Part shown: positions 53,857-62,558 of the stretch, piece after piece
Position numbering within the stretch: position 1 is the first letter of the stretch
Layout: each line of letters starts with the position of its first letter
DNA from: Neobacillus cucumis
Lineage (GTDB): Bacteria > Bacillota > Bacilli > Bacillales_B > DSM-18226
DNA length: 64,000 bases
Assembly: GCF_023715505.1 (NCBI RefSeq)
Contig: NZ_JAMBOH010000030.1
Span: 1-64,000, forward strand
Reading direction: 5' to 3'
Notes under the pieces: generated by a model
The model's database searches: none
Seen by the model: only the letters and a program-made list of their open reading frames with translations
Told to the model about the DNA's origin: nothing
Program-made: the position numbers and the translations under genes

Positions 53857-54075
53857 TTATGCTAGTTCATAGTCGGTTACATTGCGGTCGATGACTCTGG
53901 CGCCTTTTGCGGAGACAAGCTTGCCGCTACCTGTAGTAAATATGTTAGCTGCAATAATCTGTCCCATGGAGAGTTTCACTAAATTTTCATCCACTGGCTC
54001 CTTTGGATTGTCGATTGTGATTTTCGCAGTTTTTCCAAACTCGGTGTCAAATTGCAATTCTAATGTTTTAGCCAT
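53857..54075 (-). CDS. DUF2922 family protein
   Basis: A 72-aa protein beginning MAKTLELQFDTEFGKTAKIT and IDNPKEPVDENLVKLSM-type text, then GARVIDRNVTDYELA. This matches DUF2922, a small family found with YvrJ and DUF1659 in Bacillus. Start at ATG after GGGAGGTG. Function unknown. It is the last gene of the unit reading leftward. Confidence 0.88.
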   Translation of the reverse strand: MAKTLELQFDTEFGKTAKITIDNPKEPVDENLVKLSMGQIIAANIFTTGSGKLVSAKGARVIDRNVTDYELA

Positions 54076-54112
54076 TTATTTTCACCTCCCATCACTGGAT
54101 TTTTTTTGAACC

Positions 54113-54331
54113 TTAACCGATAATCTCCGAGCTGTCATTACGTTCCACCTTGTTTAAGTCACCGTTGCATAAAACTGAGATCGCTTGGGCTGCTTGGAAC
54201 AGCTGGTCAGCTGTTGCTGCTTTCGTTACATTGCTAAACGTTTTAGACTTCAAGATTGGATTTCCTTCGTTATCAATCCCCGCTTGAAATACCAACCGAA
54301 GCTTTGTCGTTTCTAGTAATCCTTGTGCCAT
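54113..54331 (-). CDS. DUF1659 family protein, copy 1
   Basis: A 72-aa protein (MAQGLLETTKLRLVFQAGID, NPILKSKTFSNVTKAATADQ, LFQAAQAISVLCNGDL) of DUF1659. It starts at an ATG after AAAGGAGGTGATCG, a near-perfect ribosome site. It precedes the DUF2922 gene by 38 bases, so they are cotranscribed. It is identical to copy 2 at 54449 in the same orientation. Confidence 0.9.
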   Translation of the reverse strand: MAQGLLETTKLRLVFQAGIDNEGNPILKSKTFSNVTKAATADQLFQAAQAISVLCNGDLNKVERNDSSEIIG

Positions 54332-54448
54332 CTTCGATCACCTCCTTTCGTCTTATATATATAGTTTGAGAGACTAAAAGGGCAGGTAGGTCGAAAATAT
54401 TTTTTAGCCATTTATTTTCACCTCCCATCACTGGATTTTTTTTGAACC

Positions 54449-54667
54449 TTAACCGATAATCTCCGAGCTGTCATTACGTTCCACCTTGTTTAAGTCACCG
54501 TTGCATAAAACTGAGATCGCTTGGGCTGCTTGGAACAGCTGGTCAGCTGTTGCTGCTTTCGTTACATTGCTAAACGTTTTAGACTTCAAGATTGGATTTC
54601 CTTCGTTATCAATCCCCGCTTGAAATACCAACCGAAGCTTTGTCGTTTCTAGTAATCCTTGTGCCAT
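54449..54667 (-). CDS. DUF1659 family protein, copy 2 (identical)
   Basis: Identical in DNA and protein to the copy at 54113 through the 336-bp duplication. It carries the same AAAGGAGGTGATCG ribosome site and upstream TATATATATAG stretch, so it can be transcribed from the same kind of promoter. The dosage effect is unknown. Confidence 0.9.
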   Translation of the reverse strand: MAQGLLETTKLRLVFQAGIDNEGNPILKSKTFSNVTKAATADQLFQAAQAISVLCNGDLNKVERNDSSEIIG

Positions 54668-54949
54668 CTTCGATCACCTCCTTTCGTCTTATATATATAG
54701 TTTGAGAGACTAAAAGGGCAGGTAGGTCGAAAATATTTATTAGTTTATAATGTTTTAATTTTGAAAACCAATAACTATATGAATATATTTACCTAAGTTA
54801 CTTATGAAATTAACAAACTATATAACTATTAATTTCCATTTATTAAAAAATATTATAAAATGAGAGTGGTCTTTAGGACCTAATGCAAGAAAATCTAAGG
54901 AGCAGAATAATATCGCGAGGAGAACGTTACAATTTTTTGGGCTAGCAGA

Positions 54950-55173
54950 AGCTAGGACTATAATTAACAGTTTCCGCTAGATAAGATTGAACACCTTTTT
55001 ATCAATATTTTTCCCAGCTAAGCTATGATACTTTATCAACTTTGTTTAGCTGGAGGATATGAAAGGTGAAAAAGTTATTTATGTATTTAGAAGTTCATCA
55101 ATTAAAAGAACAAGGATTGAAGGTTGTTGCAATTGCCAAAAAGTTAAAAGAAGGATTGGTTCAAGTACCGTGA
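54950..55173 (+). pseudogene. IS21 left end with istA N-terminal stub (copy E)
   Basis: AACAGTTTCCGCTAGATAAG near 54970 matches the inside of the IS21 copy B left end. A GTG at 55067 after ATGAAAG opens MKKLFMYLEVHQLKEQGLKV, VAIAK, the IstA HTH start. A one-base loss then breaks it, and the SRSTVYR block survives only in shifted form. The rest is missing. It lies directly in front of the dynamin operon. Confidence 0.75.
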
Positions 55174-55248
55174 GAAATAGGAGAAAATGAATACTAATTA
55201 CCTTATATTACCTTTAATCTAAGTATAAACTATCATCAGTGACTACTA

Positions 55249-55254
55249 TATAAT
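55249..55254 (+). promoter_or_regulatory. Candidate -10 of the dynamin operon
   Basis: TATAAT at 55249-55254, 41 bases before the first start codon. The -35 region (TAAACT) is poor, so this is tentative. Confidence 0.35.
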
Positions 55255-55294
55255 TAAACGTATATTAGTTATTTTCAAAGGTGGAACAAAAGGA

Positions 55295-58276
55295 ATGGAC
55301 TGGAGAGCAGAGTTTCAAAGCGGTATACAGAATTGGCTTACCCTGTGTAATAATGATAAAGAATTTCAACCAATTAAAGAAGAATTATTGGATTTACAAG
55401 AGGATGCGAATGATGAGTTAATTGTCATGGTGTCAGGAGAATTTAAAGCGGGAAAGTCTACATTTATCAATGCTTTGTTGGGGAAGGAAATATTAACATC
55501 GGATGTTACCCCTGCCACTGCCGTTGTGACGAAATTAACATATGGAAAAAAGAATCGAGTGCTGGCTCACTACTTGGACCATAGTGTCATTGAATATGAC
55601 GTCAAATCGCTCGAGCAATTGACGGTGGAGAGAGAGGGCAAGTTTCAACAAATTAGAGAACAGATCTCTTATATTGAGCTTCATCTACCTATTCAGCTAT
55701 TAAAAACGTTCACCATTATTGATACGCCTGGATTAAACTCTAGTCACAAACACCATACGGAAGCAACGGACAGGTTCTTGCGCAGGGCTGATCTGGCGAT
55801 ATGGCTATTTAACTACCGTAATGTGGGAACTTCAACAGAGGTCACTTGGTTAAAAAAATTGAAAGAGTATGGAATTAAACCAATTGCCATCGTTAATGGG
55901 ATTGATAAGCACGATGAAGAAGAGGAGGAGTTGGAGGAGTTACTTGATGAAAGTTTTCGAAAACTTCAGCCATTTATAACGAGATTGATAGGTGTCTCTT
56001 CTAAGGAAGCCTTAGATGGGAAATTACAAAATAACCCGGAATTACTAGAATGGAGCAATTGGAAAGAGGTCGACGAGATTTTCCAGGGATGGTCACAAAA
56101 AACGGAGCAGAAAATCGTTCGTATTTTTGAAAGATTAAAAGAGCCACTCCTTAAATTCGACGAAATCCTAATTGAAAGAAAAGTAGCCTTGGGGGCAAAT
56201 CGCGTACAACATTTAATAGAGGCTTTTATGAATCATGAGTACCCATCCTTACTCGAAGGGTTTCAGAGGGTGAAGCAGCTTACCGGTGAGTGCCAGCAAT
56301 CAGAAAATAGCTGGAATCATTTTTTGAAGCCGAAAAATGATTCACTTGATGGAATGATTCAATTGATCCATGGAAGTTATAACAGACTTTCAGGGGAAAA
56401 ACAAAAGGGTGCAGGGAAAGAGTTTATAAGAATCTTGAATGATAGATTATTGCCCGATATCGATGTGTTTGAATCGGATGTAGCACATTTCATGAATGAG
56501 TTCACGAAGTTAACGGAAGACGAAGAACAGTTGAAAGAAGATTGGCAGTTCATTGAGTCCGCGCATGTGCTAACCAGGAAATTACGTAGGATTAAGGAGC
56601 ATGGCGAAAAGTTAACCGTATGGAAACAGCACCGAGCGGAATTAGTGAAGAAAAAACAACAGTTAGACGCATCTCATGATAGACTTAAGGATCAATTAAA
56701 AAAGATTGAACGATTGATGCAGGCATCAGTTGAGGCTGATATTGAAGAGCTCGTAAGAAAACCGCATCGGGCCGCCGCTGAATCTTGGAACGATAAGCTT
56801 GCCAATGCGAAGAAAAGGTTTGCCGCTTTGTCCTTAGATGAAATCAAAGAATTTGACTTTTTCTCAGGAATGGTCAAGAGCTGTATCGAAGGATTTATTA
56901 TGCCTTTCCAAAAGGTTGGTACCGCATTGGAAAATAAACTAGCCTATGCGGATACCGACTTGATTATGAACAATATTTCAGCATTATTTGATGAAATTCC
57001 ACTTAAACAGCTTGAGTATGACTTTTCAATTTTTCAGTCGTGGGAACCATCAGCAATCATTCCAAACAATGTGAAAGTACAGTTGACTATCCCGACTGAA
57101 ATTGAGGGAATTGGACTGCCATCGTTGCCTTCCGATTTAGCACACGATGTGAAGAAAGCTAAAGATGATGTACATGAACAAAGAGTCCAATTTGCAGGTT
57201 GGAGCATAACTGCAGTAGTTGTCGTGTTCATTGTTTTCTTAATCATTAATAGTAAAGTAAATGACGATAGCCCTGCTTATGCAACGGATGATTCTTCCTA
57301 TTCTGATTCCTTATCAGATGAAGATACCTATACAGAAGAAACGGACAGTGTAGAGAGTCTGGAATCATCCTTTTCACAGTCAGAAATTAAAGATTTTATA
57401 TCAAACCTGCATCAAAAAAGAATTGATTCTGATAGCACAGAATTCTTTAATTCTGAAACTTTCAATTTAAGTGGAGAACAAGAATTCCAGGATTATTACT
57501 ATGAATTAGATGGCGCTGCTTTGAAAGACCTTGAAATAAAAAATATTGACTATGACTCTACTATCACTGTGATTACAGATGAAACATATGAGAAAAGCGG
57601 AAGCGAAGTTGTATATGAAGCGGAGTATGAATTAGCCCCTAATTCGGCCAATACGGACTTGAAAGTGGAAGGTTTTACTTTTTCCAAATTAAATGAGACG
57701 ACTATAGAGGCAACTATATCTGAAGATACCATTCGCAGCTTTTTAATTGAATACCGCACGAAATATATGGATGCTCTCAATCGTGATGATTCATCTTCCA
57801 TATTATCTTATTTAGAGTCGGGGCAGCCAGCTTATAAACTCATTACTGACTATTTTGCATCCATAGAAGGGAAAGGAAATATCTACACGCCTGAGAAATT
57901 TACGATTACGAGGGTTGAACATAATGGGCTCAATATGTATGAAGTATCAACAGAAGAGTCATTTATATTGGAAGAATCGACTGGAAAGAAAACAGAAAAC
58001 ACTCGACAACGGACCTATTTGATTCATGTTGTAAAGCCGGATAGTCTATTCATTTCAGATTTTAAGGTTCTGGGTGCTTCAACCAAGGAAATAATTGAAC
58101 CGATGGATGACTATACCACTAACAATGGAAATGAGTATAATTCATCCGGAAATGGTAACGGAAATGACAGTGGGAATGGAAATGGTAAGGCTAAGGCTAA
58201 GGGTATTGATAGTGGTACGGGAATTGATTATGGCAGCGGAAAGGGTAACAGTACTGATACTGGTACTGGATATTAA
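55295..58276 (+). CDS. Dynamin-like GTPase fused to an extracytoplasmic TcaA/NTF2-like domain, 993 aa
   Basis: GTPase domain at about 40-300: G1 GEFKAGKS (48-55), G2 Thr in DVTPATA, G3 DTPG (143-146), G4 NGID (201-204). A helical, coiled-coil-rich stalk region (300-630) follows. One TM helix (about 636-654, GWSITAVVVVFIVFLII) puts about 340 C-terminal residues outside. This part has an acidic Ser/Asp linker, then two beta/alpha modules, the second (FLIEYRTKYMDALNRDDSSS, YLESGQPAYKLITDYF) resembling the NTF2-like end of TcaA/YvbJ proteins. It ends in a 40-residue Gly/Asn/Ser/Thr tail. Dynamins bend or fuse membranes. A cytoplasmic GTPase tied to an exterior sensor or wall-binding domain is unusual. 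It is the first gene of a five-gene run. Confidence 0.85.
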   Translation: MDWRAEFQSGIQNWLTLCNNDKEFQPIKEELLDLQEDANDELIVMVSGEFKAGKSTFINALLGKEILTSDVTPATAVVTKLTYGKKNRVLAHYLDHSVIEYDVKSLEQLTVEREGKFQQIREQISYIELHLPIQLLKTFTIIDTPGLNSSHKHHTEATDRFLRRADLAIWLFNYRNVGTSTEVTWLKKLKEYGIKPIAIVNGIDKHDEEEEELEELLDESFRKLQPFITRLIGVSSKEALDGKLQNNPELLEWSNWKEVDEIFQGWSQKTEQKIVRIFERLKEPLLKFDEILIERKVALGANRVQHLIEAFMNHEYPSLLEGFQRVKQLTGECQQSENSWNHFLKPKNDSLDGMIQLIHGSYNRLSGEKQKGAGKEFIRILNDRLLPDIDVFESDVAHFMNEFTKLTEDEEQLKEDWQFIESAHVLTRKLRRIKEHGEKLTVWKQHRAELVKKKQQLDASHDRLKDQLKKIERLMQASVEADIEELVRKPHRAAAESWNDKLANAKKRFAALSLDEIKEFDFFSGMVKSCIEGFIMPFQKVGTALENKLAYADTDLIMNNISALFDEIPLKQLEYDFSIFQSWEPSAIIPNNVKVQLTIPTEIEGIGLPSLPSDLAHDVKKAKDDVHEQRVQFAGWSITAVVVVFIVFLIINSKVNDDSPAYATDDSSYSDSLSDEDTYTEETDSVESLESSFSQSEIKDFISNLHQKRIDSDSTEFFNSETFNLSGEQEFQDYYYELDGAALKDLEIKNIDYDSTITVITDETYEKSGSEVVYEAEYELAPNSANTDLKVEGFTFSKLNETTIEATISEDTIRSFLIEYRTKYMDALNRDDSSSILSYLESGQPAYKLITDYFASIEGKGNIYTPEKFTITRVEHNGLNMYEVSTEESFILEESTGKKTENTRQRTYLIHVVKPDSLFISDFKVLGASTKEIIEPMDDYTTNNGNEYNSSGNGNGNDSGNGNGKAKAKGIDSGTGIDYGSGKGNSTDTGTGY

Positions 58277-58345
58277 TCAGCTGCCGTGTTTTAAGTCATT
58301 CCTATTTTAACCATCTAGAAAAGACTAGTTTGAGGGAGTACGAAT

Positions 58346-60301
58346 ATGAGTTTTTCACTAGACTATTTTAATCGAAATCGAGATTCGGTTTTGAAACATA
58401 TGAATCGGCTATATGCTGCCCTAAAGGAAATGGGGCTTCAGAATGATATGAAAAAAATTCTGGATATCACTAAACAAGTAGGAAATGAATCGTTTCAGAT
58501 TGTAGTGGTGGGGGAGTTTTCAAGAGGCAAATCGACCTTCATCAATGCACTATTAGGAAAGCGGATTTTGCCTTCATCAGCCCGCCCGACCACTACATTG
58601 CTTAATGTCATTACCCACAGCGCGGAACCTTTTATTAAGATTCATTATCGTGATGGTAAAAGGCCTGCACAAATGATAGATGAGGGTGAATTTAAGACAC
58701 TGGTGGCACCGAAAGAACCTATGCAAGGCGATAAAGAGTCTGAACTGGCTTTTCAAAAGCAAGTAGAACACTTCCAGACCATTAGTCATGCCGAAATTGG
58801 TCATCCTTTAGCTTTTTGTCAGGATGGAGTTCAGATTATTGATACGCCAGGGACAAATGACTTGGATCCAGCTCGTGAACAGATTACCAATTCAATTATT
58901 CCTAAATCAGATGTGGCCATTTTGATATTATCCGCAGTGAAAATATTGTCGGAGTCGGAAGTAAGCTTTTTACGTGATCGGATTCTGGCTAATGATATTC
59001 AAAAGGTGTTCGTCGCTATCAATTTTAAGGATGAGCTCCAAAGTCAACATGAGATTGACCAAGTTTATCGATTTGCAGAAACCCATTTAAAGAAAATCCT
59101 ACTCGAACCGAAAATATTCATGGTAGCAGCTAAACAGGCTTTAAATGCAAGAAGAAAAGCAAGTGGTGAAGAGTTAAAAACTGCACGAGGAAGAATGATA
59201 CCTGTATGGGATCTCAACGATACTGGTTTTATTGAATTAGAAACAGCGCTTGCGGATTTCCTTCAATATGAACGCGGGGCTGTTAAACTGCGGAAACCTG
59301 TTATCCGTGCAGAAAAACTCATTGATGAAATACTAGAAAAACAAATAGACGTTCAAATTCATGCGTTAAATCTTAAGCTGGAGGACCTCCAAGAAAAAAT
59401 TGAATCCTTTATGCCAAAGCTGCATCGTGTCAGGGATCTTGGTAAAGAGGCACTTAAGAAATTGACTATTGAGCTGCAAACTCAGGGACAAGAGCTAAGC
59501 AAATGGTATGAGAATGAGCTGCAGGCCCATGCCAATCTTGCCTACAAAAAGTTTGACGATAATGTTTATATGGATATCAATCAGATTAGTCGGAAAATCG
59601 AAGATGCGATTGCACCAAAGGAACGCGATTTGCATGTGAAGAAAAAGGAAAAAATGACAGCTGCAGTCGAACAAAGTATTGACCGGGTTAGTACAGCTGT
59701 AAACAAAGAATGGTTTCAGCTTGAAGGGGACTTTAAGTCCTTGCTGAGTTCCGGCAGTGGGCCGAGTGACCTGCTCCCTTCACTCATTACGGTTGAAGGA
59801 AAGAAACAGCCGAGTATTTTTATTGAGATTTTTGATGAACTTGGAGATGCATGGGATAAGAATACAACTTTCTTAGGGGCACTTGCGATTGGTGTTGGCT
59901 TTTTGGCAACAGCAGTCATTGGCGGCATCACGTCTTTATTTATGGCTGGATGGTCTTGGCTGACGGGGGAAAATGAGAAGACCAAATTCAAGCGGAATCT
60001 ACAAGCTCAATTTGACCAGTCTAAAAATCAAAAACTAACTTCTTTTAAAAAGGAATGGAAAGGGTTAGTGGATGCTGTTTATAAACAATATCAGGACATT
60101 ATCAATAAAAATGTGCAGCAAATGGAGCTTCAATTACAGGAACTCCTGAACAATACGAAACTTGAAGAAAAAGATATTGAAAAGAAACGAATTCAGCTTG
60201 AACGCCGTGCTGCGTTATTGAAGTCAATTAGGAAGGACCTTTATTCTTTAGAAGCTGAATTAACCGAGCCACATCGAGATAAGGTAGTGTTGACGCGATG
60301 A
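58346..60301 (+). CDS. Dynamin-like GTPase, second of three, 651 aa
   Basis: G1 GEFSRGKS (56-63), G2 SSARPTTT, G3 DTPG (about 166-169), G4 NFKD (about 225-228). After the GTPase come long charged helices (335-500), then two hydrophobic segments close together (about 511-538, LGALAIGVGFLATAVIGGIT and SLFMAGWSW) that resemble a membrane paddle, then a basic coiled coil. The family shapes membranes through GTP-driven assembly; B. subtilis DynA has two such halves in one chain. It is 69 bases after the first dynamin gene without a terminator, and its last bases overlap the next start (ATGA). Confidence 0.88.
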   Translation: MSFSLDYFNRNRDSVLKHMNRLYAALKEMGLQNDMKKILDITKQVGNESFQIVVVGEFSRGKSTFINALLGKRILPSSARPTTTLLNVITHSAEPFIKIHYRDGKRPAQMIDEGEFKTLVAPKEPMQGDKESELAFQKQVEHFQTISHAEIGHPLAFCQDGVQIIDTPGTNDLDPAREQITNSIIPKSDVAILILSAVKILSESEVSFLRDRILANDIQKVFVAINFKDELQSQHEIDQVYRFAETHLKKILLEPKIFMVAAKQALNARRKASGEELKTARGRMIPVWDLNDTGFIELETALADFLQYERGAVKLRKPVIRAEKLIDEILEKQIDVQIHALNLKLEDLQEKIESFMPKLHRVRDLGKEALKKLTIELQTQGQELSKWYENELQAHANLAYKKFDDNVYMDINQISRKIEDAIAPKERDLHVKKKEKMTAAVEQSIDRVSTAVNKEWFQLEGDFKSLLSSGSGPSDLLPSLITVEGKKQPSIFIEIFDELGDAWDKNTTFLGALAIGVGFLATAVIGGITSLFMAGWSWLTGENEKTKFKRNLQAQFDQSKNQKLTSFKKEWKGLVDAVYKQYQDIINKNVQQMELQLQELLNNTKLEEKDIEKKRIQLERRAALLKSIRKDLYSLEAELTEPHRDKVVLTR

Positions 60302-62088
60302 ACTATACAGCTGAAAAGGAAAAACTGAAACAGAAAACAGATCATTTACTGCAATTGGTGAAAACAGCTCTACCTGATAGCTCCCAACTGAAATCTTTAT
60401 CAGAGCTGCAGGAGGATTTGGCTGATGATTACTATTCGATTATTGTATTAGGTGAATTTAAACATGGAAAGTCCACCTTTGTGAATGCATTGCTTGGACA
60501 GGACATTATGCCGAGAAATGTGACTCCGACCACTGCAACCATTAATGCGGTATTCCATAGTAAAAAGCCTGAGGTTCAAATCCTAAAAATGAACGGTGAA
60601 ATTGAGAAAAGAGAACTTTCTGTAACAGTTTTAAATGATTATACGGCCTCATCTGACTTTGATCCTGCGGAAATTAACTATTTAAAGTTGTTTATGGAAT
60701 CCCGGCTTTTAGAGAACCGGGTGGTGCTGATTGACACCCCAGGATTGAATGATTTAAACCAGCAGCGTTCGGATATTACCTATCAGTTCTTGCCGCGGGC
60801 AGATGTCGTCATTTTTATCACTTCGATGGATGGTGCCCTTAGAAGCACAGAGGAAGCTTTTATTAAAAATACCTTGCAGAAAAATGGCTTTGAGAAGTTA
60901 ATGATCGCTGCTAACTTCTTAGATCGAATAGATGAAGAGGAAATAGATGATGCAGTTGATTTTATTGAGCGCCGGGCCGAAAACATTCTCGGGGAAAAGA
61001 CTAAAATCTTTCCGCTGTCATCAAAAGACGCGCTGGAAGCTAGACTTAGAGGAGACCAAGAACTTCTTGAGTACAGCGGCCTTCTTGAGATTGAGGCAGA
61101 GATAAAAAAAAGGATTGTTAGCGGTAATCGAAGCCAAGAAAAGCTCGTCCGTTTTCAGACACGACTATGGATAATTGCTGAAAGTCTGAGGGCTGAAATC
61201 GAACTTGCTGAGCATCTATCAGAAGAAACCCTCGAGCAATTAGTGGAGCAGGTTCAATTGGTGTCGGAATGGCTTTCGAAACAACCCATATTGCAAAATC
61301 AGCTGCAAAACTATATTTATGAGTGTGAAAGCGAAATTCAGTTCATTGTCAGGAAATCCTTAAACTTTTTTGGAAGTCGAATGCGGGAAGATATTGAGAA
61401 TCGGATTCGGCTTTTCCAGGGTTCGGATATTAAATCCTTAGTCGAAACTCAAATTCCGATTCTGATTCGTTCTCATTTTAATCAATGGATTGATCAGTAC
61501 AATGACCACATTCACGAGTTACTTCAAAAGTTGGCAAAGGAAGTATCACATGGACTTTCCCAGTCATTTAAACAGACGATTAAAATTAAGGCGATCCGAG
61601 AGGATGTACTGAGGTTCACAGATTATGTGGAGTCGTTGCCTACGCAAACTGGCAATGCCAGCGTTAAGGCCGGTTTGTTGATGGGGGGAGCAAGCTCTAT
61701 TGCATTGCTGCTTGGGGCTTCCTTTTTTATCCCACTTGTAGGGATGGCTGGTCTGCCGTTTCTATCACAAAAAATCGCCGAAAAACAGTTGGGAAATGTG
61801 AAGCCTGATTTGATTCAGGCAGTGAACCTGCAAATCAATGGGCTGCTCGATCAATTTCAGTCCCAATTGGACCAATATATAATTCAGGCTGTTGAAAATA
61901 TTAAGGATCAGGCCATGGATGAATACGACCGAAAGTTAAGCTCCATTCAATTTATACTTGATGAAGAGATTGCTAGCAAGAAGCAAGAGACTCGTCATAT
62001 CACAGACTATAAGAAAAATTTAAATATGCTAAAAGAGTTCATTAAAACGGAGATTAAGAGGGAGGAAGTTGTAAATGGTAGGGTTTGA
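60298..62088 (+). CDS. Dynamin-like GTPase, third of three, 596 aa
   Basis: G1 GEFKHGKS (52-59), G2 NVTPTTAT, G3 DTPG (about 146-149), G4 region ANFLDRID (about 204-211). The stalk is helical, and a hairpin-like hydrophobic pair at about 455-490 (LLMGGASSIALLLGASFFIP, LVGMAGLPFLS) is the likely membrane-inserting paddle. It is closest in layout to the second dynamin but shorter. ATGA overlap with the gene before suggests fixed stoichiometry of the two. The next gene overlaps it by 14 bases. It could be the partner half of a DynA-like heteromer. Confidence 0.9.
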   Translation: MNYTAEKEKLKQKTDHLLQLVKTALPDSSQLKSLSELQEDLADDYYSIIVLGEFKHGKSTFVNALLGQDIMPRNVTPTTATINAVFHSKKPEVQILKMNGEIEKRELSVTVLNDYTASSDFDPAEINYLKLFMESRLLENRVVLIDTPGLNDLNQQRSDITYQFLPRADVVIFITSMDGALRSTEEAFIKNTLQKNGFEKLMIAANFLDRIDEEEIDDAVDFIERRAENILGEKTKIFPLSSKDALEARLRGDQELLEYSGLLEIEAEIKKRIVSGNRSQEKLVRFQTRLWIIAESLRAEIELAEHLSEETLEQLVEQVQLVSEWLSKQPILQNQLQNYIYECESEIQFIVRKSLNFFGSRMREDIENRIRLFQGSDIKSLVETQIPILIRSHFNQWIDQYNDHIHELLQKLAKEVSHGLSQSFKQTIKIKAIREDVLRFTDYVESLPTQTGNASVKAGLLMGGASSIALLLGASFFIPLVGMAGLPFLSQKIAEKQLGNVKPDLIQAVNLQINGLLDQFQSQLDQYIIQAVENIKDQAMDEYDRKLSSIQFILDEEIASKKQETRHITDYKKNLNMLKEFIKTEIKREEVVNGRV

Positions 62089-62491
62089 AAATCAACATAA
62101 TGACCAAAATGTATCGGATTCCTTTGATCGGGACTTCGGTACTTCCCATGATTTAACTCATACTGGAAGCCATGGGCTTGTCAACTATGATCATTCTCAT
62201 CACCTAGTTACTACCGGAGATTCCTATATCCATGGGAATGATATCTTTCATTATCAGGATCCATTAAAATATTCGTCCCAGCATCAGTTCAAGGCATTAC
62301 AATTGGACATGGGGGATACACATTTCGTACAGCCGCATGAGGTAAAGAGTTATGTCCGCTCAGATGGTACCCTTGTAAAAGGCTATTACCGAGATGGAGA
62401 TGGAAACACTAGTATCGACCATACTCTTTCACAAGGCGGGGGATATGTAAGAAGTAACCCAGACGGAAATCCTTTAAATAATTTAAAGTAG
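62075..62491 (+). CDS. Small Asp/His-rich protein of the dynamin operon, 138 aa
   Basis: The N-terminal 60 residues are rich in His, Asp and Ser (DLTHTGSHGLVNYDHSHHLV, TTGDSYIHGNDIFHYQDP). The C-terminal third reads SYVRSDGTLVKGYYRDGDGN, TSIDHTLSQGGGYVRSNPDG, NPLNNLK. The VRSDGT-VxGYYRDGDGN block is a short motif I have seen as repeats in other small bacterial proteins, but I cannot name the family. It has no signal peptide or TM. Metal binding by the His cluster is possible. The start overlaps the third dynamin by 14 bases, so it is translationally coupled. Confidence 0.7.
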   Translation: MVGFENQHNDQNVSDSFDRDFGTSHDLTHTGSHGLVNYDHSHHLVTTGDSYIHGNDIFHYQDPLKYSSQHQFKALQLDMGDTHFVQPHEVKSYVRSDGTLVKGYYRDGDGNTSIDHTLSQGGGYVRSNPDGNPLNNLK

Positions 62492-62558
62492 GCTCATTTG
62501 AGTCACTTATAATGAAATATCATGTTGAATTGATCCGACATAGAGAGAGGTACTTAAA

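Larger units (their letters stand above)
54066..54737. repeat. Perfect tandem duplication, two 336-bp units
   Basis: Unit 1 spans 54066-54401 and unit 2 spans 54402-54737, with an offset of exactly 336 bases. I find no mismatch reading the two side by side. Each unit holds one DUF1659 gene, its ribosome site and the first codons plus ribosome site of the DUF2922 gene. The unit-2 copy of that DUF2922 start leads nowhere. Confidence 0.95.
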
